A stretch of 64,000 nt of DNA from assembly GCA_945957175.1 (NCBI GenBank), contig CAMFJL010000005.1, positions 1 through 64,000 of the forward strand, in the 5' to 3' direction. Positions 45,720 to 57,913 of this stretch are shown here, in pieces. The first letter of the stretch is position 1, and the number at the start of each line of letters is the position of its first letter. This DNA is from an uncultured Legionellales bacterium (GTDB lineage: Bacteria > Pseudomonadota > Gammaproteobacteria > UBA1113). The notes below the pieces were generated by a model. The model was not told the DNA's origin, made no database searches, and worked only from the letters and a program-made list of their open reading frames with translations. Both the position numbers and the translations under genes were made by a program.

Positions 45720-45930
45720 CAGCATCTATTTGACTTGCAGCTGCACGTTTTTTAAAGAAATCAGAGGCATTGTTGACCATGGTACTGCCGGTTTTTAAGC
45801 AAATCCACGGGCAAATCGCATGTAGCAGCAAACAAAAACCGGCGGCTATCATTTTCAGACCATATAACCCTGCTACTTTAAAATGACAGAGATAACTTTC
45901 TTTTGCTTCTTGAAGATGATTACAACGCAT
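45685..45930 (-). CDS. Small membrane protein, DUF6356-like
   Basis: The 81-residue protein begins NHLQEAKESYLCHFKVA, has a hydrophobic helix with AAGFCLLLHAICPW and the motif KTGSTMVNN, followed by a basic tail. The pattern (H-E-SY..H, then HA..P, then TGS) fits the DUF6356 family of small inner-membrane proteins. Its function is unknown. It converges on fkpB with a 35-base overlap in different frames. Confidence 0.6.
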   Translation of the reverse strand: MRCNHLQEAKESYLCHFKVAGLYGLKMIAAGFCLLLHAICPWICLKTGSTMVNNASDFFKKRAAASQIDAVKQPDSHPADQ

Positions 45931-45976
45931 GTCGACAATCCTTTTAAATAATGAATATACCCGTACTCATTCGAAA

Positions 45977-46366
45977 CTACCAGCATCCGCTAATGTCAGG
46001 CAAGCGCTGTCCTAGTTGATTAATGGCTAATGTACCACAAGTGTCGTCTTTTTGTGTAGCGTTGGGGCTTGCTTCAATAAGATAACTGGTGTCAGAGAGC
46101 TGGCTTAAACTGAGCGTATAATAGCCGTTGGTGGTTGATGCAGTTAAACCAAGCAGTGAGAGTGTACTATCTTGATAACTGTGAGTTTGGCTGTAATAGC
46201 GTTCCATGCGATTTGCGGCATCTAAGAGCGCTGTTTGTCCCTCAACGCGTCGTGCTTGTAAGATATAGTGCTGATACGAAGGTATAGTCATGGCAGCCAA
46301 TAAGGCAGCAATAGCGAGGCTTATCAGGAGTTCTATGAGGCTAAAGGCTTGCATCTGAGGTCTCAT
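45977..46366 (-). CDS. PilE-type minor pilin
   Basis: The 129-residue prepilin has the short leader MRPQMQA then FSLIELLISLAIAALLAAMTIPSY, with mature Glu5. The residue before the cleavage site is Ala rather than Gly, which prepilin peptidases tolerate. The globular domain has RRVEGQTALLDAANRMERYY, matching PilE/FimT-like minor pilins, and Cys near the end (DTCGTL and ISGCW). It lies far from the other pilus genes and is divergent from coaD. Confidence 0.85.
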   Translation of the reverse strand: MRPQMQAFSLIELLISLAIAALLAAMTIPSYQHYILQARRVEGQTALLDAANRMERYYSQTHSYQDSTLSLLGLTASTTNGYYTLSLSQLSDTSYLIEASPNATQKDDTCGTLAINQLGQRLPDISGCW

Positions 46367-46409
46367 GATAAATATCCATGCATTTGAGAATAAAATTATA
46401 AGTTATTAA

Positions 46410-47527
<1,118 letters not shown>

Positions 47528-47546
47528 ACAGTCCATTCCTTACGTC

Positions 47547-47562
47547 ATACTTGATTAAGTAT
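47547..47562 (+). promoter_or_regulatory. Dyad in the divergent spacer before the beta-oxidation genes
   Basis: ATACTT-GATT-AAGTAT is a perfect 6-base inverted repeat. The same spacer has TATAAT at 47636-47641, a good -10 for the FadN-type gene at 47675, without an obvious -35. The regulator is unknown; no PsrA- or FadR-like site was found. Confidence 0.35.
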
Positions 47563-47674
47563 AAGCCATGATAAAAGAAAAGTACCAATTTAGATGCTTT
47601 TCCTTCAAGTCTGGGATTTTGAAGAATCTTTGGTATATAATGCTAGCACACTAGTAGCTTAGCAGAGAGCGCAT

Positions 47675-50062
47675 ATGACTTCATCTACTTCGACTGAGAA
47701 TGGTTTTACAAGCTTTAATCCACGACGCGTTGCCATCTGTGGCGCTGGCGTTATGGGTGCGCAGATCGCGGCCTTTTTCGCCGCCTGTGGTGTGAGTGTT
47801 CTTTTGTATGACTTGGACGCAAAAGAGCCGCCATATAATGCTATCGTACTACAAGCCTTGCAACGTCTAAGCAAGCTCAAGCCGGCTCCCGCACCTGTCG
47901 GGACGGAAGCCTTGATTGAGCCTTGCAGTTATGATAAAGATTTAGAAAAGCTTAAATATTGCGACTTGGTCATTGAAGTCGTGGCAGAAAATGCAGCGAT
48001 TAAGGAAGCGCTCTTTAAAAAGATCGCACCGATGTTGCATCCACAAGCAGTGCTTGCAAGCAATACTTCTGGCATTAGTATCAATACACTCGCCTCCTAT
48101 TTGCCAGACTCTTTACGTTCGCGCTTTTGCGGTATCCATTTTTTCAATCCACCGCGTTATATGCATTTAGTTGAACTAACACCTTGTGCTGAAACCATGC
48201 CGTCGCTACTCGATGCGCTTGAAAGTTTTATCGTGAAATTTCTTGGTAAAGGTGTGGTCCGAGCTAAAGATACGCCTAACTTTATTGCCAACCGCGTGGG
48301 GGTATTCTCCATGTTGGCAACGATTCATCATGCCCTTAAATTGAAGCTTGGTTTTGATGAAGTGGATGCACTGACAGGCGTATTGATTGGTAGGCCAAAA
48401 AGTGCAACATTTCGAACCCTCGATGTCGTAGGTTTAGATACCATGGCGCATGTGATTGGTACGATGACAACAGAATTAAAGCAAGACCCTTGGGCGCCTT
48501 ACTATGAAGTACCGGCATTTTTGCAGCAGCTGGTTAAGGCAGGTGCATTAGGGCAAAAGACGGGTGTGGGTGTTTATAAGAAAGAAGGGCAAGCCATTTT
48601 TGTTTATGATGTGAAATTACAGGATTATCGTCCAGCAGATAAAGGGATTCATCCTGAACTTCATCTTATTTTGCAAGAGCCCGATACAGCGCGAAAATTC
48701 CAAGCATTGGCAGAATCTAAATTACCGCAAGCTAAATTCTTATGGGCTATTTTTCGCGATACATTTCATTATTGTGCGTATCACTTAACAGACATCGCAG
48801 ATACGGTGCGCGATGTTGATCTTGCTATGATGTGGGGCTTTGGTTGGCAGCAAGGGCCATTCACGACTTGGCAGCATGCGGGCTGGGGTTGGTTAGCTGA
48901 TCATCTTGCAGCAGATATTGCGGCAAAAGTAACCATGGCAGATGTTGCGTTACCTTCATGGGTTAATCAAATCAATGCACCCTATCAATCCGTTGGAGCC
49001 TATGCGCCTGCTACGCAGCAATTTGAGCCTGCGAGAAAATTGCCAGTTTATGAAGCCCTTTGGCCAAGGGTGCGTTTACCTGAACAAATTGCACCAGAGA
49101 TGATTGTGATTTGGGATAAACCTGCAGGTGTCTTATGGCATCAGAGCGATGATATTGCCATCTTTAGCTTAAAGACTAAGAATAATACGATTGGTCTTGA
49201 TGCAATTGCGGCACTGAGTGATGCGATTATCACAGCAGAGCAGTCATATCGTGGCCTTATCATTTGGCCAAGCCAAGGCGATAATTTCAGTTACGGCGCT
49301 AATTTAAAAGAGTTTCAGGTGATGTTTGAGACTGCACCAGAACAAGAAATTGCAGCAGCCGTTTCGGTGTTTCAAGAGATGTGTATGCGGCTTCGTTATG
49401 CATTAGTGCCCACAGTCGTCGCTTTGCGAGGATTAACGCTAGGCGGTGGATGCGAGCTCTCCATGCATGCAAGTCGTCGGGTTGCTGCCTTTGAAACTTA
49501 TATTGGTTTGGTTGAAGCAGGCGTTGGTTTGTTACCAGGTGGTGGTGGTACAAAGGAGTTTGCTTATAAGGCAAGCGTGTTGGCACCCGATGATCCGCTG
49601 CGATTAGTCAAAGAATTTTTTACACAGTTGGCGATGGGGCACCTGTGTGGCTCCGCAACTGAAGCGAAAACAAAACACTATCTGCGTCGTGATGATGTTA
49701 TTGTGGCCAATACCGAAGCCATCTTGCATGTCGCGAAGGCAGAAATTTGTGCGATGAATGCAGCAGGCTATCGTCCACCGCATCCGCCTGCCATTAAAGT
49801 TGCAGGGCGTCCGGGGATTGCTACCTTGCAAAGCCAGCTAGTCAATATGCTAGAAGGTGGATTTATTTCTCCCCACGATTACGACGTCTCTTTGCACATT
49901 GCCTCTGTGCTTTGTGGTGGCGATGTTGAAGCCGGCACCTTGGTTTCAGAAAGCTGGCTACTTAAGCTTGAACGTGAAGCTTTTGCGCATTTAGCAAAAC
50001 AGCCCAAAACGCAGGCGCGCATTGCGTATATGCTTAAAGAAGGCAAGCCCCTGCGCAACTAA
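47675..50062 (+). CDS. FadN-type 3-hydroxyacyl-CoA dehydrogenase / enoyl-CoA hydratase
   Basis: Bifunctional beta-oxidation enzyme. Its 795 residues place the dehydrogenase first (NAD motif ICGAGVMGAQ, about residues 21-30; SNTSGIS; GIHFFNPPRYMHLVELTP) and a hydratase/isomerase-like crotonase domain last (from about residue 485, with LRGLTLGGGCELSMHA and GVGLLPGGGG). This order is the reverse of E. coli FadB and is that of FadN. The thiolase gene follows 34 bases downstream, so the two form an operon. I did not assign a fad name, because members of this family vary in chain length preference. Confidence 0.92.
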   Translation: MTSSTSTENGFTSFNPRRVAICGAGVMGAQIAAFFAACGVSVLLYDLDAKEPPYNAIVLQALQRLSKLKPAPAPVGTEALIEPCSYDKDLEKLKYCDLVIEVVAENAAIKEALFKKIAPMLHPQAVLASNTSGISINTLASYLPDSLRSRFCGIHFFNPPRYMHLVELTPCAETMPSLLDALESFIVKFLGKGVVRAKDTPNFIANRVGVFSMLATIHHALKLKLGFDEVDALTGVLIGRPKSATFRTLDVVGLDTMAHVIGTMTTELKQDPWAPYYEVPAFLQQLVKAGALGQKTGVGVYKKEGQAIFVYDVKLQDYRPADKGIHPELHLILQEPDTARKFQALAESKLPQAKFLWAIFRDTFHYCAYHLTDIADTVRDVDLAMMWGFGWQQGPFTTWQHAGWGWLADHLAADIAAKVTMADVALPSWVNQINAPYQSVGAYAPATQQFEPARKLPVYEALWPRVRLPEQIAPEMIVIWDKPAGVLWHQSDDIAIFSLKTKNNTIGLDAIAALSDAIITAEQSYRGLIIWPSQGDNFSYGANLKEFQVMFETAPEQEIAAAVSVFQEMCMRLRYALVPTVVALRGLTLGGGCELSMHASRRVAAFETYIGLVEAGVGLLPGGGGTKEFAYKASVLAPDDPLRLVKEFFTQLAMGHLCGSATEAKTKHYLRRDDVIVANTEAILHVAKAEICAMNAAGYRPPHPPAIKVAGRPGIATLQSQLVNMLEGGFISPHDYDVSLHIASVLCGGDVEAGTLVSESWLLKLEREAFAHLAKQPKTQARIAYMLKEGKPLRN

Positions 50063-50096
50063 CAGACATTTGATTGATTTAATTCGGAGTATGAAT

Positions 50097-51296
50097 ATGA
50101 CCCATACACGCAAACCCGTTTATATTGCAGCAGCCGTTAGAACACCTGTTGCTAAGGCGCGCGGTGCTTTCCGGTATACGCGACCTGATGATTTATTGGC
50201 ACACGTTATCACGGCAGCGCTTGCGAAAGTGCCCCAAGTGACACCGGATAACATTGGTGATGTTATTGTTGGCTGTGCGATGCCAGAAGGTGCCCAAGGT
50301 ATGAACGTAGCGCGCATAGGGCTATTGCTGGCTAATTTACCGAATAGCGTGCCTGGTATGACGATTAATCGTTTTTGTTCTTCGGGTCTGCAAGCCATTG
50401 CCTTAGCCGCTGACCGCATTGCCTTGGGTGAAGCAGAAGTGATGATAGCGGGTGGTACGGAAAGCATGACCATGGTACCGATGGGTGGATATCGTTATGA
50501 AGCGAATCCTGCATTTTTTGATAACCATGGTGAACATGTAGCAATCGCTTATGGTATGGGCATTACCGCAGAAAAAGTGGCGGAGCGTTGGCATATCAGT
50601 CGTGAGCAGCAAGATGCATTTGCGTTGCAAAGCCATCAGCGCGCGCTTGCAGCCATTGCCCAAGGTGATTTTGTTGAAGAAATCAGTCCTGTTAAAGTTC
50701 AACAACATCGTTTAGATGCGGTGCATTTGCAAACGCAAGTCAAAGAGTTGTTAGTGACGACAGACGAAGGACCGAGAGCTGATACAAGTATAGAGGCTTT
50801 AGCCAAATTGCGCAGTGTTTTTGCCCTAAAAGGTACGGTGACGGCAGGCAATAGCAGCCAAATGAGCGATGGCGCGGCTGCTCTCGTGTTGGTAAGCGAA
50901 GCCGCATTAAAGCGTTATCAATTAACGCCGCTTGCGCAATTTCATGGTTTTAGCGTTGCTGGCGTCGCGCCAGAGATCATGGGCATAGGTCCCATTGCCG
51001 CGATACCTAAAGTTTTGACGCAAACGGGCATTACATTAGCGGACATCGATTGGATTGAGCTTAACGAAGCCTTTGCTGCTCAAAGCTTGGCTGTTATTCA
51101 AGAGCTGGGTCTTGATGCGGCGAAAGTGAATCCTTGTGGTGGCGCAATTGCTTTAGGACATCCTTTGGGGGCAACCGGTGCCATTCGCGCTTGTACTATT
51201 ATCCATGGACTTCGTCGTACTCAGCAACGCTATGGTATGGTGACGATGTGTATTGGCACAGGCATGGGCGCTGCTGGGATCTTTGAGCGACTCTAA
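50097..51296 (+). CDS. Acetyl-CoA acyltransferase (thiolase)
   Basis: Cleaves 3-ketoacyl-CoA in the last step of beta-oxidation. The start at 50097 has GGAG seven bases upstream; upstream starts lack this. It gives 399 residues. The nucleophile is C94 (NRFCSSGLQ), the catalytic His is in [15 protein letters not shown] (about H355) and the second Cys in [10 protein letters not shown] (about C385). Second gene of the FadN-type operon, partner for the trifunctional activity. Confidence 0.95.
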   Translation: MTHTRKPVYIAAAVRTPVAKARGAFRYTRPDDLLAHVITAALAKVPQVTPDNIGDVIVGCAMPEGAQGMNVARIGLLLANLPNSVPGMTINRFCSSGLQAIALAADRIALGEAEVMIAGGTESMTMVPMGGYRYEANPAFFDNHGEHVAIAYGMGITAEKVAERWHISREQQDAFALQSHQRALAAIAQGDFVEEISPVKVQQHRLDAVHLQTQVKELLVTTDEGPRADTSIEALAKLRSVFALKGTVTAGNSSQMSDGAAALVLVSEAALKRYQLTPLAQFHGFSVAGVAPEIMGIGPIAAIPKVLTQTGITLADIDWIELNEAFAAQSLAVIQELGLDAAKVNPCGGAIALGHPLGATGAIRACTIIHGLRRTQQRYGMVTMCIGTGMGAAGIFERL

Positions 51297-51303
51297 GGAC
51301 GCT

Positions 51304-52047
51304 ATGAATCCATCTATGCAATCTCTGTTTGACGCACTCAACATGCCGCGTTACGTGCTGCGAGTGCATAAACCAAGTACTCGCAAAACAAGCGACGTAG
51401 AACTGTCCATCGTGGATAGCAAATTAGACCCGCCTGATGCTACCATGGCTGATGTACAAGTATCGCACACAGGCCCACCACAAGATCCGGATATGTTATC
51501 TATTTGGACATTACTTGAACAAAAAGTGAAAACCTGTCAGCAATGTGCTTTAGCGAAGACCCGTACGCAAACCGTTTTTGGTAGTGGTTATCGACAAGCC
51601 AAGCTCATGTTGATTGGTGAGGCACCAGGAATGCATGAGGATAGACAAGGATTACCGTTTGTCGGTCGGGCAGGGCAGTTGTTGACTCAGATGCTTGCGG
51701 CGATTGATATAGCCAGAGAAGATGTGTATATCGCAAATATGCTTAAATGTCGACCTCCCAACAATCGCGATCCAAAACCTGAGGAAGTAGCAAGTTGCTC
51801 AGATTATCTACAACAACAAGTGGCTTTAGTACAACCCAAGCTCATCGTGGCTTTAGGGCGCATTGCAGCACAAGGTTTACTTCGTGTTACTACGCCTTTG
51901 GGCCGCCTGCGTGGCCAAGTACATCGTTATGCGGATGCCACAACACCTATGTTAGTAACTTATCATCCAGCTTATTTACTTCGTAATCCTGCTGATAAAC
52001 GCAAAGCTATGGACGATTTGCTCGCTATTCGCTCGCTATTACAATGA
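51304..52047 (+). CDS. Uracil-DNA glycosylase, family 4 type
   Basis: Removes uracil from DNA; an iron-sulphur enzyme. From the ATG at 51304 (AAGGA four bases upstream) the protein has 247 residues. Cluster ligands C78 and C81 are in [10 protein letters not shown], and [13 protein letters not shown] has a further Cys. Motif 1 is [20 protein letters not shown] and the C-terminal motif is [11 protein letters not shown]. The N-terminal 65 residues are poorly conserved, common in this family. It converges on ffh with a nine-base overlap. Confidence 0.9.
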   Translation: MNPSMQSLFDALNMPRYVLRVHKPSTRKTSDVELSIVDSKLDPPDATMADVQVSHTGPPQDPDMLSIWTLLEQKVKTCQQCALAKTRTQTVFGSGYRQAKLMLIGEAPGMHEDRQGLPFVGRAGQLLTQMLAAIDIAREDVYIANMLKCRPPNNRDPKPEEVASCSDYLQQQVALVQPKLIVALGRIAAQGLLRVTTPLGRLRGQVHRYADATTPMLVTYHPAYLLRNPADKRKAMDDLLAIRSLLQ

Positions 52048-53403
52048 TGGAAAGCCAGTTGGCATCTTGCCGCCCATCTTTTTAAGCATGCTCATCATAC
52101 CGCCGCCTTTACCCATTTTTTTCATCATTTTTTGCATTTGCTCAAATTCTTTTAAGAGCTGGTTGATTTTGGACACATGCACGCCTGAACCTTTAGCAAT
52201 GCGTTGTTTGCGAGAAGCTTTAATAAGCTCAGGAAATTTTCGTTCTTGCGGGGTCATTGATTGAATGATCGCTTTTTTGCCCACAAATAATTTATCGTCC
52301 ATTTTAGATTTTAAATTATCTGGGACGGCGCCCATACCTGGTAATTTTTTTAATAAAGCATCGATCCCGCCCATATTTTGCATTTGTTCAAGCTGTATAA
52401 GAAAATCTTCAAAGGTAAAACGTTTGCCTTTGATAAGCTTATTAGCCATTTTTTTGGCTTGGGTCTCGTCAATTTTATGTTTGACATCGTCGATAAGACT
52501 AAGGACATCACCCATATCGAGAAGTTGAGAGGCTACTCTATCCGGATAAAAAGGCGATAGTGCATCCGTCTTTTCACCTGTTCCCATAAATTTAATGGGT
52601 TTTTGGGTAATGGCGCGAATAGATAGTGCCGCGCCACCTCTGGCATCGCCATCTGTCTTTGTTAAAATAACACCGGTTAAGGGTAATGCGTCATTAAATA
52701 CTTTGGCGGTATTGACGGCATCTTGTCCAGTCATACTATCAACGATAAACAAGGTTTCAATAGGCTTGATTGCGCCATGAATGGCTTTGATTTCTGTCAT
52801 CATCACATCATCAATATGAAGACGACCTGCAGTATCCACTAATACAACATCAATAAATTGACGTTTGGCAAACTCAATAGCTGATTTTGCGATGGTTACT
52901 GGATTTTGATTGGCTTCACTCGGAAACCATTGTAGATCATTTTGTTTAGCTAACACTTCAAGCTGCAAAATAGCTGCAGGACGATAGATATCGCAACTGA
53001 CTACGAGCACCGATTTATGTTCATATTGGCGAAGGCGCTTACCAAGTTTGGCTGTGGTCGTTGTTTTACCCGAACCTTGCAAACCGGCCATCAAAATAAC
53101 GGCTGGTGGTGTTGTCGCTAAATCGAGATTGTGATTCTCAGAACCCATGAGTTTCGTGAGTTCTTGATACACGATGTCAATGAGTGCTTGGCCTGGGGTT
53201 AAGCTTTTGGTGACCTCTTGACCCAGGGCGCGTACTTTAATATTGTCAATAAATTCGCGAACCACGCTCAGTGCGACGTCAGCTTCGAGCAAAGCGATGC
53301 GAACATCACTTAGGGTGTCTTGAATATTGGCTTCAGTCAATCGACCTTGGCCGCGAAGCTTTTTAAGCGTGTCGCGAAAACGACCTGATAAATCGCTAAA
53401 CAT
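52039..53403 (-). CDS. ffh: Signal recognition particle protein Ffh
   Basis: SRP GTPase that targets membrane proteins. The 454-residue protein has an N domain, the G domain with P-loop GLQGSGKTTTTAKLG, DTAGRLHID and TKTDGDARGG, and a Met-rich M domain with many MxxM repeats (EQMQKMMKKMGKGGGMMSML, cited in part as MQKMMKKMGKGG). Last of five genes on this strand, five bases after the MFS gene, so it may be partly dependent on the gatC promoter; its own promoter would have to lie in the MFS gene. Confidence 0.96.
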   Translation of the reverse strand: MFSDLSGRFRDTLKKLRGQGRLTEANIQDTLSDVRIALLEADVALSVVREFIDNIKVRALGQEVTKSLTPGQALIDIVYQELTKLMGSENHNLDLATTPPAVILMAGLQGSGKTTTTAKLGKRLRQYEHKSVLVVSCDIYRPAAILQLEVLAKQNDLQWFPSEANQNPVTIAKSAIEFAKRQFIDVVLVDTAGRLHIDDVMMTEIKAIHGAIKPIETLFIVDSMTGQDAVNTAKVFNDALPLTGVILTKTDGDARGGAALSIRAITQKPIKFMGTGEKTDALSPFYPDRVASQLLDMGDVLSLIDDVKHKIDETQAKKMANKLIKGKRFTFEDFLIQLEQMQNMGGIDALLKKLPGMGAVPDNLKSKMDDKLFVGKKAIIQSMTPQERKFPELIKASRKQRIAKGSGVHVSKINQLLKEFEQMQKMMKKMGKGGGMMSMLKKMGGKMPTGFPSL

Positions 53404-53408
53404 AGGGT

Positions 53409-54692
53409 TTATTTTTCCTCACGCAAACGGCAGTAGGTTTCAGGTAATAAGGGTATGAGCAGCAAAGCAACTATCATACAAAGCGGTAATATGGTTAATG
53501 CAATATGATAATCACCGAGAGAATAGATACGCAAACCATCAACAGTTTTACCTAGCCAATAATGATCTAAGATCAAGCCAATAAAAGGAGGGAGCAATGC
53601 ACCGCCGATATTATTGACTGTGTTCATAAAACCCATGACGGAACCACAAATTTTAGGATGATTGATTTCGCGTATAAGGGCATAGGAGGGGAGAAATCCA
53701 CTCGAAAAAAAGCCGAAAATAAACATGCAAGATCCTAAAATCCATTTTGTGCTGATAGGGCTGTATATGACGGGAAGGATAAAAATAATGGCACCAATAG
53801 CGCTTATCACTAAGGGGGTTTTTCGCCGACCGACTTTATCAGAAAACGCACCAAATAAGGGACCACCAACAGCCCAGCCATAAAAGATAAATGAGATAAG
53901 TTCGGCTGCATCAGGGCGTGCCAAATGATGTGCAAGCATCATAAAATAAACGCCCCAGAATGCAAACGCGGGCGTTGGGCCGTACATCAGCGCGCCGTAT
54001 AGTGCCACAAGCCAAGATTTAGGACTTTTGATGATGATAAGAATAGAGCGCCATAGCTCTTTACCTGTCACAGGGATATGGATGTCACGCATACCCTTAG
54101 GGCGATCGCGAACAACAAGAAATAACACGACAGCGAGCACTAAACCTGCAATACCTAAATCAAGCATGCTACGTTGCCAGCCCAATGCTTCAACCATGAG
54201 TGCTAAAGGTTTTTCACCAAAAACAGCACCTAGCATCCCAAGCGTGATGACAAAACCATTTAACATCGCGAAGCGTTTTGTGGGAAACCAATTGGCAGCT
54301 AAAACCAGAGCGCCTAAAAAAGCAAAAGAGGAACCAAGGCCTGTGATAAATCTTGCAAATAATAACCATTGAAAATAGGCTGCTGTCGCAAACACAAGTG
54401 TTCCAATAGCACAGCAAATCGAAGCCAATGCTAATAGTTTGCGGGGCCCTAGCTTATCAAAAAGCATACCAGCAGGGAGCTGCATGCCGGCATAACCCAC
54501 AAAATAAAAGGTGGCGAGATAAGCAAGCTCCGCACCACTCACGCCATAATGTTGCATAATATCCGGCGCAATAACGCCTGGTGAGACTTGCAACCAAAAT
54601 TCATAAAAATAGAAAATGGCAGCAAAAAATAGCACTACGCAGCCAAAAGGGCTGGAGCGTTTGACAAGTGTAGAAGAGATGCTGTTTTCCAT
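53409..54692 (-). CDS. MFS transporter, Pht-like
   Basis: A 12-helix carrier of 427 residues. The first helix has FYFYEFWLQVSPGVIAPDIMQHY and the loop after helix 2 has GMLFDKLGPRKLL (motif A). Both are reminiscent of the Pht/phagosomal transporter family of Legionella, Coxiella and Francisella, which imports nutrients in the host vacuole. The second half resembles GMLFDKLG-type symporters in general, so the Pht assignment is a lead only. It sits between gatB (9 bases) and ffh (5 bases), one transcript with essential genes. Confidence 0.82.
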   Translation of the reverse strand: MENSISSTLVKRSSPFGCVVLFFAAIFYFYEFWLQVSPGVIAPDIMQHYGVSGAELAYLATFYFVGYAGMQLPAGMLFDKLGPRKLLALASICCAIGTLVFATAAYFQWLLFARFITGLGSSFAFLGALVLAANWFPTKRFAMLNGFVITLGMLGAVFGEKPLALMVEALGWQRSMLDLGIAGLVLAVVLFLVVRDRPKGMRDIHIPVTGKELWRSILIIIKSPKSWLVALYGALMYGPTPAFAFWGVYFMMLAHHLARPDAAELISFIFYGWAVGGPLFGAFSDKVGRRKTPLVISAIGAIIFILPVIYSPISTKWILGSCMFIFGFFSSGFLPSYALIREINHPKICGSVMGFMNTVNNIGGALLPPFIGLILDHYWLGKTVDGLRIYSLGDYHIALTILPLCMIVALLLIPLLPETYCRLREEK

Positions 54693-54701
54693 GGTGATTC
54701 C

Positions 54702-56132
54702 TTAGGTTAATCGTTCACTTAATAAAGCATTGACTTGTTCAGGGTTTGCTTTACCCTGAGTTTGCTTCATGACTTGCCCGACAAAAAATCCAAATAATTG
54801 CGTTTTTCCTGCTCGGTAAGCATCCACTTGTGCTTGATTTTCTAATAATACCTTATCAACTATTTTGGCGATACTCTCGATATCAGTGATTTGTACCAAT
54901 CCTTTCGCTTGAATGATTGTGTCAGCTTCACCTTCGCCTGCTAACATAGCTTCAAATACGGTTTTGGCAATTTTGCCTGAAATGGTTTGATCATGAATGC
55001 GTTTTAGGAGACCAGCCATGCTATTTGTACTGATAGGGCTCTCTGCGATATCTTTATTATCACGATTCAATGCTGCGGCTAATTCACCTGTAACCCAGTT
55101 GCTCACTAGTTTTGCAGGCGCTTGAGATAAAGAGACAACGGCTTCAAAAAAGTCAGCAAGCTCTTTGCTTCCTACGAGTACGGTTGCATCATAAGCGGAT
55201 AAACCATAATTTTCTTGAAAGCGTTGTTGTTTTGCGGCGGGTAGCTCAGGCAGTTCTGCTTTCATCGCATCAATCCATGCGTCGCTGATGCGTAAGGTCA
55301 AGAGATCCGGATCGGGGAAATAGCGATAATCATTAGCAGACTCTTTGCTGCGCATCGGGCGCGTTGTATTTGTGCTTGGATCATATAAACGCGTTTCTTG
55401 CGTGACGGTGCCACCTTCAGCTAAGAGATTCGTTTGTCGTTCAATTTCATAAAGAATCGCTTTTTCAACATAACGAAAGGAATTAACATTCTTTGTTTCT
55501 GTACGCGTTCCAAACGTGGTGGTGCCTTTCGGTCGCACAGATACGTTGGCATCGCAGCGAAATGAGCCTTCTTGCATATTACCATCACAAATACCTAAAT
55601 AGCGTACTAAAGCATGCAGGGCCTTTAGATAACGTACAGCTTCATCAGCACTGCGAATATCAGGTTCTGAAACAATTTCAATCAAAGGTGTACCCGCACG
55701 ATTAAGGTCAATGCCTGACATGCCTTTGATATCTTCATGTAAAGATTTACCCGCATCTTCTTCAAGATGGGCGCGGGTAATATGAATGCGTTTAATACCA
55801 TCTGCTAGCGCAACATCAAGATAACCTTCTTTGACGACGGGTTCATCGTATTGACTGATTTGATAGCCTTTGGGTAAATCAGGATAAAAATAATTTTTGC
55901 GTGCAAATGAAGACGTACGAGCGATCTGCCCATGAATTGCCAAGCCCAGTTTAATAGCCATGGCAACAGCTGCTTCATTTAAGACAGGCAAAGTACCTGG
56001 CATTGCTAAATCTAAGGCACAAGCCTGGGTATTAGGTAGCGCACCATAACGTGTCGATGCGCCTGAAAATAGCTTACTTTCAGTTGTTAACTGTACATGC
56101 ACTTCAAGACCAATGACCGCTTCCCATTCCAT
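54702..56132 (-). CDS. gatB: Aspartyl/glutamyl-tRNA amidotransferase subunit B (GatB)
   Basis: Kinase subunit that activates the side chain of misacylated Glu-tRNA-Gln or Asp-tRNA-Asn. The 476-residue protein starts [15 protein letters not shown] and has [34 protein letters not shown] and [17 protein letters not shown], all typical. A tail/YqeY domain is present at the C-terminus. It overlaps nothing and follows gatA after 12 bases. Confidence 0.96.
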   Translation of the reverse strand: MEWEAVIGLEVHVQLTTESKLFSGASTRYGALPNTQACALDLAMPGTLPVLNEAAVAMAIKLGLAIHGQIARTSSFARKNYFYPDLPKGYQISQYDEPVVKEGYLDVALADGIKRIHITRAHLEEDAGKSLHEDIKGMSGIDLNRAGTPLIEIVSEPDIRSADEAVRYLKALHALVRYLGICDGNMQEGSFRCDANVSVRPKGTTTFGTRTETKNVNSFRYVEKAILYEIERQTNLLAEGGTVTQETRLYDPSTNTTRPMRSKESANDYRYFPDPDLLTLRISDAWIDAMKAELPELPAAKQQRFQENYGLSAYDATVLVGSKELADFFEAVVSLSQAPAKLVSNWVTGELAAALNRDNKDIAESPISTNSMAGLLKRIHDQTISGKIAKTVFEAMLAGEGEADTIIQAKGLVQITDIESIAKIVDKVLLENQAQVDAYRAGKTQLFGFFVGQVMKQTQGKANPEQVNALLSERLT

Positions 56133-56144
56133 CTATGAGACCCC

Positions 56145-57608
56145 TTATACGATTGTGTTGAAGGCAGGTTGTTGTAAATGCCAGTTCGTCACTTGTTGAT
56201 ATTGATGTGCCACCGCAAGGATTTTTGCCTCTTCTAAATCTTTACCTATCAGTTGAAACCCAACAGGCAAGCCATTAATAAAACCAGCGGGTGCTGATAA
56301 AGCAGGTAAACCAGCTAGATTAGCGGGAATAGTATAAAGATCAGCTAAATACATTTGGATAGGATCTGCCATACGTTCACCTAATTTAAATGCGGGTTGT
56401 GGCGTTGTTGGGCTTAAAATGACATCAACTTGCTTGAATGCATCGAGAAAATCATTGCGAATTAGTTGTCTCACTTTTTGTGCTTGTAGATAATAAGCAT
56501 CGTAATAACCAGAAGACAACACAAAGGTACCGACCATAATCCGTCGTTTAACTTCGACACCAAAACCTTCACTGCGGCTACGCAGATATAAGTCCTGTAA
56601 ATCGACGGGGTTTTCGCAGCGATAGCCATAACGTACACCATCATAACGCGCCAGATTAGATGAGGCTTCTGCAGGTGCTACGACGTAGTAGACAGATACC
56701 GCTAGATGCGAGTGGGGTAGGCTGATGTTAACGATATCGCAACCTAAAGCTTCTAAGGTTTTAGCGGCGGCTTCAATGCGATCTCGCATCTCAGTGTTCA
56801 AGCTATCGGTGAAATATTCTTTCGGTAAACCCACCCGCAAACCCTTAAGGGGCTGATGTAAATCAGCTTTGCCAATTGTCAGGGGAGCCAGCGGCAATGA
56901 GGTGCTATCTAGTGGATCGTGACCACTCATGGCGTTTAACATCATGGCACAATCTTCAGCGCTACGGGCCATAGGGCCACCTTGATCAAGGCTGGAAGCG
57001 AAAGCAACCATACCGTAACGCGAAACCCGACCATAACTGGGTTTAATGCCAGTAAGATTCGTAAATGCGGCGGGCTGGCGAATAGAGCCGCCAGTATCAC
57101 TGCCGGTTGCAACGGGTGCAAATTGTGCGGCGATGGCGGCAGCGCTACCACCTGACGAACCACCTGGCACATAATCGAGTTGCCATGGATTTTTAACAGG
57201 ACCATAGTGCGAGTTCTCATTAGACGAACCCATCGCAAATTCATCCATATTAGCTTTACCCAACATGACCATACCCGCCTGCTTAAGCTGTTGAGTGACG
57301 GTTGCATCATAAGGTGAGATAAAGTTCTCTAAAATTTTTGAGCCACAGCTTGTTAATACATCTTGCGTGCAAAAGATATCTTTATGAATGTAAGGAATGC
57401 CAGTCAATGCGTTGGCTTGATTTTGTTTGCGCAAGCTATCGGCTTGTTTGGCGGCGGCAAGTGCTTGTGTTGCTGTTACCGTAATCATACTGTTAAGCTG
57501 ACTATCGTGCGCGGCGATACGTTTTAGCAAATGCTCAGTGAGCTCGTAGCTAGAAAGATGGCCTTGTTCAAGCTCAAGAGAAAGTTGGCTTAAGCTAAGA
57601 TCGTGCAT
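56145..57608 (-). CDS. gatA: Aspartyl/glutamyl-tRNA amidotransferase subunit A (GatA)
   Basis: Glutaminase subunit that supplies ammonia. The amidase triad is K76 (YIHKDIF), S151 (GGSSGGS) and S175 (GSDTGGSIR), with the same spacing as known GatA proteins. Length 487 residues is normal. It follows gatC after 14 bases. Confidence 0.97.
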   Translation of the reverse strand: MHDLSLSQLSLELEQGHLSSYELTEHLLKRIAAHDSQLNSMITVTATQALAAAKQADSLRKQNQANALTGIPYIHKDIFCTQDVLTSCGSKILENFISPYDATVTQQLKQAGMVMLGKANMDEFAMGSSNENSHYGPVKNPWQLDYVPGGSSGGSAAAIAAQFAPVATGSDTGGSIRQPAAFTNLTGIKPSYGRVSRYGMVAFASSLDQGGPMARSAEDCAMMLNAMSGHDPLDSTSLPLAPLTIGKADLHQPLKGLRVGLPKEYFTDSLNTEMRDRIEAAAKTLEALGCDIVNISLPHSHLAVSVYYVVAPAEASSNLARYDGVRYGYRCENPVDLQDLYLRSRSEGFGVEVKRRIMVGTFVLSSGYYDAYYLQAQKVRQLIRNDFLDAFKQVDVILSPTTPQPAFKLGERMADPIQMYLADLYTIPANLAGLPALSAPAGFINGLPVGFQLIGKDLEEAKILAVAHQYQQVTNWHLQQPAFNTIV

Positions 57609-57622
57609 ATTAAATTCCTTAC

Positions 57623-57907
57623 TTAAGACTCAATGACTTGCGGCACTAAAAACAAACCCGCTGCCGTTTGGGGTGCATTGGCCAACAAGGTTTCAACTTG
57701 ATTGGTTTCAGTGACCTTGTCCGGTCGTAATGCTTCGACATCGGCTAAAGGCTGGGTCATCGGTGCGACACCTGTGACATCAACAGCATTGAGCTCATGT
57801 ACTAACTGCACAATTTTGCTGATACTGGTAGCAAAGTATTCGGCTTCGGCGTCGGTAACGGCGATGTGCGCGAGCTTGGCTAGGGTAAAAATTTCACTAC
57901 ATTGCAT
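57623..57907 (-). CDS. gatC: Aspartyl/glutamyl-tRNA amidotransferase subunit C (GatC)
   Basis: Small assembly subunit of the GatCAB complex. The 94-residue protein contains [22 protein letters not shown] (helical start, cited in part as VTDAEAEYF) and the conserved GVAPMTQPL and LRPDKVTE region. First gene of gatCAB-MFS-ffh. Its promoter must lie in the divergent spacer 57908-58335. Confidence 0.93.
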   Translation of the reverse strand: MQCSEIFTLAKLAHIAVTDAEAEYFATSISKIVQLVHELNAVDVTGVAPMTQPLADVEALRPDKVTETNQVETLLANAPQTAAGLFLVPQVIES

Positions 57908-57913
57908 ATTATT

